Shown here piece by piece: positions 11,701-23,700 of a DNA stretch of 64,000 nucleotides. The notes under the pieces are model-generated. The model was given only the letters and a program-made list of their open reading frames with translations, was not told the origin of the DNA and searched no databases. Position 1 is the stretch's first letter, and the number at the start of each line of letters is the position of its first letter. The translations under genes and the position numbers were made by a program. This stretch comes from Xenopus tropicalis (Eukaryota; Chordata; Amphibia; Anura; Pipidae), in contig NC_030678.2 of NCBI RefSeq assembly GCF_000004195.4, positions 62,651,378-62,715,377 of the forward strand, read 5' to 3'.

Positions 11701-14700
11701 AAAAATCTTCATAACTGTCCATTACATGTCTCCATTCACTCACCTATAATGCTCATATTTGACCAAAATAGGTAAATAGCAAATTTTTTCATTGCATTTT
11801 TTTCCGGTAAATATAAGTCTGTCAGGTGTCACTACAATTTATTGGGTTTCAATTTAAAAACCTATTTAAGGAGCACGCATAAGAATCTCTACTGGGCCTT
11901 TTCAACTTTGGACCCCCAGCAACTGCAGGGTATCTTGCCCTTATTTGTATACCAAGTGTTAATTTTTATAGCAAACTGCCAAATAAAATATGCAGAGAAA
12001 GTATTACAAGCTTTACAAGGATTACATACAAACTTGCTCCAAATACACTTATTACAGAAAATGCATAACATATGCATGTTAGTATGTATAATAGCATAGT
12101 GAATAATTAGAAATGGAAGCTCCAGAATTGATGGGTAGCTTTAAAAGACACTGATATACCTCAGGATGTATTTGGTTGTTCTCAGGTCCTTTTAGTTGGT
12201 TGAACTGCATAATTAATTTGGTCTCTTGAGTGTTATAATTGCTGAATAAAGAGGAAATAATACCACTGAACCAAATTGTTATCATCAAACGTTATAACAT
12301 GCCCATGTGTTTTTGTTTTTTTTAAATAGGCTGCTAATGTATGTTTTTGTTTGCTTGTTTTTAAAGGAGAAGGAAAGTCATTTTGGCATTTTACTGCCAA
12401 TAGATTCACATTAGTGCCACCTAGAACAATATATTTATTCTGCAGAAAGCATTGCCATACCTGAGTAAACAGCCCTAGAAGCTTTTTTCCTTTGCTTAAG
12501 ACAGTAGCTGCCCTTTTAAAGTGATACTGACACGAAAAAACAACTTTTTAAAATATGAATCTACATAAAAAGTTACCTATAGGTCATGTTGATCATTTTT
12601 TGCTGATAGGTTTGCTTTTGTAAGTAATTGTTACTTGAAATCCTAAAACCTGACTGTTTTGCCAGCCTGACTGTTCCTTCTCAGCCTGTCAGTTACAGCT
12701 TCTAATGCTAACGGCCCCCTGCTGGACAAATATGGCCGCCCCCTCATAGAGGAACATGGGGGATCAGATAGGGAATGTAAAAGCTTGGAGAAATACTTTT
12801 ATGGCAAAACTATAAATAACATGCAAAGACAATGTTATGACAGATGTAAAAAAGGTTTCATTTCTGGTGTCAGTATCTCTTTAAATAGCTTTCTGTTTGC
12901 AGTCTAGCCATTATAGCTCAGATCACACATTCCTAAGGGGGGGGGGGTGTTCTTAGCATTCTTATGGGAGGGGGGAGAAGGAGAGGGGAGAGAGCAGAGA
13001 ACTGCTGCAGACTCTGGCCACTGGAATTAAGGATTTTTCTGAGAGAGGAAATAAGACACCCAAACAACATGTTTATAAAAAAGGAATCAATAATTCCCAT
13101 GTTTCTTTTGATAGAGGCAGCTTTTCTGTGAGTGCTTATGGCTGTATTTACATAGACCTTTCTGATAAAGCTTACTTAGTTTTTACCTTTCCTTCTCCTT
13201 TAATATATTGTTTGGTTTCACTGACAGAATTTTTTTGTAACCTGCAATATTGCTTGACTTTTCATCAATGTTAGAAAATCTCAATCTTTATGGAAAAAAA
13301 ATATTTTTGCCAAATACAAACAAGGCAAAAGCTCTTTTCAAAAAAATCATCTGTCAACTGAGAATCCCTATGTATACAGAGCTGCTTCTTTTCCCATAGC
13401 CATTCAAAGTTCTCAGCAGGGGTAAGGGAGGGGTTGGAGCCCCAAAACTTAAAGAGAAACTATAGGTCTCTATAAAAATATATTGCATAAAACAGCCCAT
13501 ATGTAAAATAAAGCTTTATCTAATTCAACTATTTTCATAAAAAATGTACTTTATAAGTAGTATTTGCCATTGGATAATGCAATATAAAAAAAACCTCTAT
13601 TTTAAGTATTAAGGACCACTTTGTGGCTTGTACGATTCACTGTGCTCACACACAAACCAAAACCTACATGCTAGGTTAGCATGCCAATCAGCCAATTAAT
13701 GGACACAGCTCTGTCTTTTACTTCAACATTTCTTCCTGTTACAGTTAGTCCTGTAATTTGATCTCTGAGGGAGCATACAGACCATCATAGAATGGTGGCT
13801 CAAGGTAAAATATGTAAAAGGGCAATATTTAGTGATATGCATATGCAAATTGGTAGGGCTCTTTAATAGGTTGCCTATAATAATATTAATTATTTGTTGA
13901 TTAGAGGGATTGTCACAGGAAAAGATGATTTGTTTTCAAAATGCATCAGTTAATATTGCTCCTCCAACAGATTCCTGCGTTGAGATCCAATTTTTAAAAG
14001 AGCAAGTAGATTTTAATTTTGAAATTTGATGCGGACTAGACATATTCTTACTTTCCCAGTTGCCCACGGGCATGTGATTTTTGCTCTGATAATCTTCAGT
14101 TACTCTTTACTGATGCACTGCAAGTTGGAGTGATATCACCCCCCAGCAGCCAATCAGCAGTACAATAGGAAGGGAGCAAAACAGCAGCTACCTGACACCT
14201 GTATTGCTAAAAATGCCGGCTCACCCAAGTCATGACTCTTCCAGTTACATGAAGTATGAGGAACAATAATTTATGTGAAAGCAGTTTCATTGTGCAGTGC
14301 TGGCTGAAAGCTCAGAATCAGGCACAATACACTGAGATGGGATATTTCAACTAAAATAATTGGTTTAAGAATAAAATTTTAAAGCATAGAATGATTTGCA
14401 ATGTGAACAGTCTAATATTGTAATAAAAAAAAACTATACCTTAAAAACCATGACAGAATCCCTTTGAGTATTTATTTTGAAGGTATAGTTTTCCTTTAAA
14501 AAGGATATTGATGAGCGGAGTATAGAGTTGTGAAGCTAAACTGGTAAAAGGAATGGAATCACAATCGAGGTTGGGTTGTTTTCTCTGGGAAAAAAAGCCC
14601 TTGCATGGGTATATAATTACACTTTTCAAGTATTATAGATCTTTTAGACTTGAGGAACTAAATTTCCATTTAAAGTAGCAAAAATGTGTTTTTTTTTTAC

Positions 14701-17700
14701 AGTAAGGGCAGTAATGTTTTCATTGCAAATTGTACTAATGCCTTTAGGAGAGGCTTGGAAGACTTACTGGACAAACATAATATGAAAGTCTAAAGTGATT
14801 TTAAGATTAACAGTTAGGGGCAGATTTAGCAAAATCTAAGTTTCAAGCTGAACATTTACCCACTTTCCATTCAGTCCTTTATCAACTGGCGAACTCTAAC
14901 TTTCACCCATTGATAAATACTCTTCTAAAAATCCCATAGGGATGAATAGAAAGTGGGTTAAGTTTTTTGATAAGTTTCATATAGGTATGTGCATATATAG
15001 TTTATATGCATAGTTTATATGTGAGCTAAAAAGAAGTCTCCCAGAATTTCATCACAGGGCCCACAGGTAGCTCTCACTAATATAGATCTAGAGTCTACCA
15101 TTAGAAAAAGGCCAAAATCAGATCTACATGAGAGGTTTTGTAGCAGGAAACCTCTGCTGTCCAGAAAGAGCAAGACTAAAGTTTGCACATAAATGCATAG
15201 GCAAAAACTAGGAGTACTCGAACAATGAGTTTTGGACAAACAAGGCATTGATACAGATATTTTGTCACAGTACCAGAGGACATGAAAAATGTTGTTTGGG
15301 ATATTTGCTGCACCACGGCTTAGGCAGCTCATAATTACAGAATCCACAAAGAATTCTTCATTGTTCTTCATTGTACCAGAGGGTGCCTGACCATCTGTCA
15401 GAAATTGAAGTTCAACTAATAGTGGACCTTGCAACATGACAACGACCCTAAATATTCCAATAATAATCCACCAGGCAATGGCTGGAAATAAAAAATAGAA
15501 GGGTTCTGGATCTAAATTCCATTCGTATGTTGTGGGAGGATCTGAAACAAGCTGTGCATGCAAGAAACACCTCAAACATTGGACAGCTGAAAACGTCTGC
15601 ATAGGGAAGTGGGAAAAACCATCTTGATGTTGTTTTTGCCTAGGGGGCAATACAAGGTATTACATCCAATGATGTACTTATAAATGTACATATAAATTAT
15701 TGCAAAGAAATTTTTCCTTGAATCTGTGTTTTGTACCAAATCCAGTGCATCCAATCATGGCAGCAATCTACAAATGGATTTTAAGCACGATAATACCCAG
15801 TGCTACTTATGTAAAAGAATAACAGTGCTAGATAAGTATCTTATTTCGTGTCAATCTGTATATAGTACACAGCATCAGTAAAATAAACATACAATAAATA
15901 AGCTACACATATAATAATGTATAAACATAAACTATATGTAACTGACAAAAATAATTCTTACCCTGATTGTTTCTTATTATAGCAATACAGGCATATTGCG
16001 ATGATGAACACAATGACGATTACAATGACAATAATTCCTTAATAATTAAAAAAAAGACAAAAGAGTTAAGTAAGTGTAAGTAATAGCTCTGTAAAGTTTT
16101 TATAAACCTAAAGAAAACATTATATTCTATAGCAAAATATATGAAATTAAGTATTCCACTCCAGGTAAAAAAATTAAAAATCAATATTTTTAGATGCACA
16201 GGTAGCCTTATTTGCTGATCATCAGTTTTAGTGGACTGCACTTACCAACAATAAGCCAGGTGCTCATACGATGTGCTGAAAGACAAAAGAAAGGCATAGT
16301 AATTTTGAGGTACAATGTTTAATGGCAACACTTTAATTTGGACAATTGCATAGCCATTGCATTAATGGTAGGTCTATTTATGGTTATAACAATTATGAAT
16401 AGAGAAATATCATGTATATTAATTGCCTATTGTAATAAGATTTGCTCGTTTTACAAACTGAAGCAGGGTTGTGTTTTCAAAATCCCCAAAGAACTGGCCT
16501 GTGACTAGGAAATCTGCACTAATTTATGAACCTGTTAACCACTACAAAAGTCTGTTGACATTCTGAAATAAATGTGTGACAAAATTAAACTCAAGGCTAA
16601 TGTCAAATGAGGTGCAGCCTCGACCTCTTCACCTGCAGGCGGAAAGAAGCCAAGGATTGTTTTGCTGACAATAAGGATTAATATCTTAGTTGGGATCACA
16701 TACAAGGTACTGTTTCCTATTACAGAGAAAAAGGAAATCATTTTTAAAAATTAGAATTATTTGCTTATAATGGAGTCTATGGGAGACCCGACATTCCGTA
16801 ATTCGGAACTTTCTGGATAATGAGTTTCCGGATAACGGATCCCATACCTGAACTTGCTGGACGAACAGATACATTTTATGGTAAATAGTTCAGTGTGTGG
16901 AGAAAATGCATACTACACAGCCCAAATTCAGCTTGAATGACTGCCTCCATGGCTATGCAGCAAATTTTTACCAGTGTAAGGTGAAAGTTCATTGTATTTA
17001 AATGCATACAAAAATCTTTGTTATTGGGATTTTCTACACCTTGACCTTTTATTCTCTGCATAGATTAGTCCCGAATACAGGTATGGGACCTGTTATGCAG
17101 AAAGCTTGGGACCTGGGGTTTTCCGTAATTTGGATCTCCTATCTTAAGACTACTAAAAAAATTATTTAAACAGTAATTAAACCCAAAAGGATTGTTTTGG
17201 CTCCAATAAGGATGAATTATGTCTTAGTTGGGATCAAGTACAAGGTACAGTGGTATTATTACAGAGAAATAGGAAATCATTTTTAAAAATGTGAATTATT
17301 TGATTAAAATGGAGTCTCTAGATTCATGAAATAGTTGGACTTATATTGCTGCTTGTTTTATCTGATGGCATGTATTTATCTTTGTGGTGCCATTTGTGTT
17401 TCATCAGTTTAGAATTAAGTTGGCCATACAGTGAAGAGTTAAGACTTGCTCAATTGGTGGGGTTGCCAAACGAGCTGATTTTTCCTCAATATGACCACCT
17501 AAGGTGAGTGATATTGGAGTAATCGGATTGTTTGGCCCCCAGGCTATTACAAGGAGAATAGGAGCGGTTGAAGCAAGGTCCGCCAATGCAGTCCCCAAAA
17601 TGACAGGAAAATCAAACCTGCTCAAAACATCTGGACAATTATCAGCCAGAAATCAGTTGGGTAGGTCCCTATACATAGCCATATAAGCTAACAAAATGGT

Positions 17701-20700
17701 CTCAAGGAACTGAATCGGCTTAAATCTGCCTGTGTATGGCCACCTTTATGCTTATTTGCATACAGCATTTATGCCATTTTTAGCAGTCACCCTGTCTACA
17801 TAATTATTTGGCATAGTATTCTGTAGGGTGCCACGTTGACACAATACTAATCATTTTTGCTAGAGACCTGACTAGCTTAAGACTTACTTGAATATCATGG
17901 CCTGCCTCTGGTGATGCCTACTTCTAGTACTGCTAGCACATTTGGCTTTTGTTCTTACTTCATGCTCTTAATATTGGTAGAGGTGTGTAGAAGATGACAG
18001 TTCATCCTCAAGCTGGTGCCACTGTCACATAATTATTTATCAAGGTATGATTACAAAAGATTTGTATTTTTTTCTAACTTTTAAAACTGTGCATATTTTC
18101 TGCAATTTTTTTATTAATTTCCATTACTTTTTCATGCTTTGCGATAATTTGTGAGTACGAAAGTTTCGGAATTCATTCAAGCTTTGGTATTGTGACTTTC
18201 TTTTGGCCAGGTGGGAGCTGCAGAGTGCCATTGAGTCCTATGGAAAGCTTCCCAAATCGTGCACTGAAATTTCAGAAAGTCAGAAAGGGTTTTGCTCCAT
18301 TTACGATCATTGGGATATGAAAATTTATTGACTTTTGGATCAATAATACGTTTATGATCATTTCAATACGAAAATTTCGTCCTTACAAATTTTCGTGATT
18401 CAGACTTTAATGAATGGACCCCAAAGTGTCTATTACACTGCAAATTTTTCCCTTTATTTTTTTTAATACTTAATAAAATGACAGTTCAGCATTCATTATT
18501 ATTGGTTAAAGGATTCAGTCAATCTTATTTTAAAACAAATGAATCATATTGCAAAACAGATAATATTTCCCATTAAATAAAAAAAGTGCTATTCATATTG
18601 ACGTATCAGATGCACAAAAACTCATCTGTTTATATAACTTGTAAGACGCTTGTCTTAATCTTTTTGACAATTATCAAGTACTCTGTCACTCTTAACCCCA
18701 AAAATATTTTTTTTACCTAATAAAACATAATTCTAAGCAACTCTCCAATATCAATGTATTAAAAATGTTTAGTGCTTTAAAAATGATTTGTAAATGTAAT
18801 TGCTATTGAAAGCAGCATTTGCTGAACTCATAGCTATTTCTTTTTAAACAATGTTGCAAAGGTCAGTCTCCTCCAGAAAGACAGGTCTGTCAGGCTGCTG
18901 CCTTGTGTTACATTGTTTCAAAAGTCAGAGGCACCTGGCAAATAGAAAAGGAGAGGCAAACACAGCTTTTATTAGTAACTATACATACATATAACACAAA
19001 AACCATTACAAATTTGTAATGAATGTATATTACAAAGTCGCTTAAAATTTTGTTTTCTTTTATTAGACAAAAATTATCTTTTGGGTTGACTTGTCCTTTA
19101 AAGTGATACTGACACTAAAAAATTTCTCTTCAAAATATGAATGTACATTAAAAGTTACCTATAGGTCATGTTGATTGATTTTCATTGATAGTTCTGCTTT
19201 TGTAAGTAATAGTTACTTGGATTTTCTAAACCTGACTGTTTTACCAACCTGACTGTCCCTTCTCAACCTGTCAGTTATAGCTTCTAATGCTAACTGACTC
19301 CTGCTGCACAAATATGCCGGCCCCCTCATAGAGGAACATGGGGGATCAGACAGGTAAAAGCATCAGGCAAATACTTTTATGGCAAAATTATAAATAGCAT
19401 GCAAAGACAATGTTATGACATGTGAAAAAGGTTTAATTTCTGGTGTCAATACCTCTTTAAGATTGCTAAACAAAATTTAGGCAACACAATGAAATATCCT
19501 TTTGCAGGAAACATTACCTTCACATACAGGGGGATAATTACTCCATGTTCCATCAATTTTACACTCTAGGTGACTTGTTTTTGCGGTGTATCTAAGAAAT
19601 AATGGAAAAAAAAGCAGGTTTATTTTTCAAATAAATCCAATAGTGTCCATGATTTCATATTTGTTATTTACAAGTAGCGGATAAAACTTATTTAGGTTAT
19701 TTAAGAAATAAGTAATCACTCTATATCAATATATTGTACATACACACAATGGTATCTCTTTTAGCAATTGACAGTAGGCAGGTCCTACTCAAAGCTTACA
19801 TGTACAGTATATTTTAAGACCCTAGATTTAACAGATGTGGACTCTTTTAGATACAGCTATACCAAATCTATAACTTAAATTTCCTAAGAATGATGCTATA
19901 TTCTCAATGTACTTTAAAATTATATTAAACTGTTAAACACTGTTAAAGAAAAACTAAACCCCCAAAATGAATATTTAACCAACAGATAATTTACATCATA
20001 TTAAGTGGCCTGCCAAAGAATCTCCCCAAACTAGAATAAATATATGAGTAAACATTGCCCTCTTACATCTTCTTCCTTGAGCCACCATTTTGGTCTGTGT
20101 ACTCCCTTAGAGATCACCCGACCAAAAGACAGAACTTTGCCCATTAATTGGCTGATGTGACCTAATATCTATGTGTTCCCTTGGTTTGTATGTGCACACT
20201 GTGAATAGTGGCCTTTATAGGGGACCTGTCACCCTAAGAAATAATTCCATATCATTTTCTTTTGTGTTTGTCAAGAAAAATAAACTTATAAATTTACTTA
20301 CACTATATAAATGATTGAAATCTTGTTTCTTTCAGTCTTGGAATTCACAAATACAGTATGCATGCAGGTGCCATTTTGTGGACACTGTTATTAAGGCAAG
20401 CTTTGCAGTATGCCAAAATCTTGTTGCACATGCCAATGCACTGGCTACACAATTAGATGGTTAGGAAGGAGGGGAAAAGTGAGGAGTGCAGTGACATCTA
20501 GGAAGCGCTGAATGGAAACACCTCTATCGATAAAGGTGGCCATACACAGCTTGGTGACTTTGCCAAGTGAGCATATCTTCTCCTGATATCCTTACCTACG
20601 GGTGGGCGATATTGAGCTAATTGGGACAAAACTATCAGAAGAGAACGGCAGGTTGGTCGCCGTTGGTTCGGTGATGGCATCAACGAGCCAATGCGGTCCC

Positions 20701-23700
20701 CGAGAGAAAAATCGAGATCTGCCCGATTTCAGGCCAGATGTCAGTTGGGGCGGACCCATCATTCATGCACAGGCAGATAAGCTGCCGAATCGGTCTAAAG
20801 GACCGATATTGGCAGCTAGAAACGGTCCCTGTATGGCCACCTTAAGGCATAGAGATGGGGCAGACTATATATGATTGACAGCTGAGATTTTCAAATGCCT
20901 TTATAATGGGTATGGATGAGGTAATAAAAACAGTAATTTGGGTTTCATGTATGGGTGAGAGGTCCCCTTTTAAATGGCAGCTACTTTGTTCCTACTTTGT
21001 TCAGACTTTCTAGTGTTCCATTCCATTTGTTTTTAAACAAAGGTATGCTATTTGTCTCTGTTATCAGTTATCTATAATATGATACCTTTACACCAACTTT
21101 AAACCAAGGGGGGTGATTAATTGTCACTTTTTTCCATAAAAATTCACAAATAAGGAAACAGTTTGTTTGTTTTTTTTAAACTATGGGGCACATTTACTAA
21201 GACACGAATCTGAACCGAATTGGAAAAATTCCGATTTGAAAACAAACATTTTGCGACTTTTTCGTATTTTTTGCGATTTTTTCGGCGTCTTTGCGACTTT
21301 TCGGAAATTGTCGCGACTTTTTCGTTACCAATACGATTTGCACGAAAAAACGCGAGTTTTTCGTAGCCATTCCGAAAGTTGCGCAAAATCTGGCGATTTT
21401 TTTGTAGCGTTAAAACTTGCGCAAAAAGTTGTGATTTTTTCGTAGCGTTAAAACTTGCGCAAAACGTCGCACCTTTTAAGTTTTAACGCTACGAAAAAGG
21501 CGCAACTTTTCGCGCAAGTTTTAACGCTACGAAAAATCGCCAGATTTTGCGCAACTTTCGGAATGGCTACGAAAAACTCGCGTTTTTTCGCACAAATCGT
21601 ATTAGTAACGAAAAAGTCGCGACAATTTTCCGAAAAAATCGCAAAATACCGATCATTACGAAAAAACGCAATCGGACGCATTCGGCCCGTTCGTGGGTTA
21701 GTAAATGTGCCCCTATGTGTTTATTCTTAGTAAAAAAAACCTTTAAAACATTTTTGATAAAAAGGCCAATACGTCTTTGACTGCGGGCAACAGGGCTGTT
21801 TGCAGAGATGATTTACGAGTGCAAAATCCTCTTTATCTCTGCATCCGGGTTGATGCAGTGCCTGAGTGTGCAGACACAGCAGCGGACTATGCACAGCGGA
21901 TCAGCTGTTTCTCGGGCTACATATACACAGAACAGCCACATGTCCATAGTCTTAGGTCAATGGCATGCAGGGCTTTTTGTCCTCCCAGCTTTCATACATA
22001 AGATGTGAGTCTGATTACACCCTACTGGGCAACAATACCTGACATTTTAAATGCTCTCTTACAGATTACAATTCCCAGATGACCCAAACTATGTATCTTA
22101 GCTGTGATGCAGAACTTTAAGCTAAACCAATATCAAACTCATCTTCTATTAGAAGCCAATCCCACTTAGCAACGGACAATGCTAGATATATGCCGAGTTA
22201 TCAATTAATACTAAGAGAGACGTTTCTTATCAATTAATACTAAGAGAGATGTTTCTACCAAATTCCATGGGCGGATATATAACCCTTAGAGCAGGCTCAG
22301 GATAACACAGAGTAATAATAATTAGTCTCAAATGTAACATGAACATGTAACATCTGTTATTGTTTCTTCTGGTACAGATATTTGAAATATGACTTCTAAT
22401 AATCTTCTATGCTATAACTCTAACCTGTTTACCTGCTTTTAAACTGTTTGTTTCTGATTTTCTCAGACTCACTTTTCTCTATTATGGGATCTATGGATTG
22501 GAGGAAAGCGTCCTCCTACTGTGCTTCTGGCAGGGACCGTTAGGACACGCCCACCCTTCATTTCAAACACAGACAGAGAACTGATAAGATCTATAGAGAG
22601 CTCCAATAAAGGGGCCATTTTTACAGATAGGATTAATTTTTTGCACAAAGTGAAACCAGCACCATATATTATTCATGATTGCCTACAGAATTTTTTGGGG
22701 TTTTCCCATATATCCAATATGTCTCCTTTAAGAAACAGCTGATAGCAGTGTGATATATATATTATAGCATTTACATTGCTGTAAAAAATGTTTACCTACA
22801 TTTCAAGATACAGAAATAAAAGCTATAAAATGTTTATGATCACATATATAACTCACCCTTCATTACAGATAAATGTAACTTTAGTGTTATATTTGTATGG
22901 GCCTTGTGTATCAATCTTTCCATTACTGAATTCTCCAGGATGTTTACACACAATTTCTGAAGGGAAAAAAAGACAATGTTAATACACCAATAACGAGTAC
23001 AGAGAGATATAGTGTACACAGCAAGCAGCAACAAGCAACAAAAAAGCGCTATCATTACACCATGAAAGATTTGCGGAGCGCTCAAATTTATATCAAGAGG
23101 AGATATCAGACTGACTAAAGAAATAAGCTTTAAGAATTGTGGATATCAATTGAATTTACATCAAGCAATGGGGCCCACATTTTTTCAAATTTGGCAGGAC
23201 TCTCACAGGCTCCATAAGTGAAGTTAATATAGGGCAAAGATTTATTAACAAAGTTGACCCACTGCCTAATCACAGGAGCATTATTTCCCATCCAGTGCAT
23301 CACCACTATTGTTTTGGTGCAGCACAGGACTGCTCTGATAAGAAAGCAAGACCTATTCAGAGGTAGTACATATTCAACCAGCCCCAGTAGTATCCCAGGA
23401 AAACAGATTTAGAAATGCCAGATTCTCAACCAAGTACCTAATCACCTCCCTCAAAAAGCTTTGTATAGGGGGACAGTGCCATTTCAGATGTATGAATGAT
23501 GCATTTGGCACCTTTTGACTACCTACCCATCTTTTAGAGTTTCAGATGAGTCATATATAATTGTACATTTATATCGAATTAACCTATCCCACAGAGATTT
23601 TAAGTAACTATATAAGGAACTATAGCCTTGCCCAGTGGTCCTTGATCATGGTTGGGAGTGTATAACCATCTAACCCAAATGGTTCTTTCCTATGCCATGC

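Larger units (their letters stand above)
16276..17410. other. Intron 10, repeat-rich
   Basis: No exon is recognised. It contains two copies of the 'caggtatgg' repeat family (listed separately). Confidence 0.4.
19592..22856. other. Intron 9 (between the CCP7 halves), expanded by insertions
   Basis: The equivalent intron in the duplicated CCP6 (25476-26432) is only 957 bp; this one is 3265 bp. Its first 200 bp next to exon 10 still match the other copy. The excess is accounted for by the elements at 19947, 20219, 20533 and 21185 and by sequence up to 22856 that I cannot assign. Confidence 0.6.

Noticed and set aside
15015..15650. 211-codon minus-strand open frame
   Set aside because: It is the antisense of a decayed Tc1 transposase readable on the plus strand ([19 protein letters not shown]).
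21144..21780. Series of open frames on both strands
   Set aside because: By-product of the tttttcg/cgaaaaa foldback MITE; the same frames recur in its other copies.
22521..22742. 73-codon plus-strand frame ([18 protein letters not shown])
   Set aside because: Considered as a LINE or gene fragment but no motif could be matched; left unassigned.
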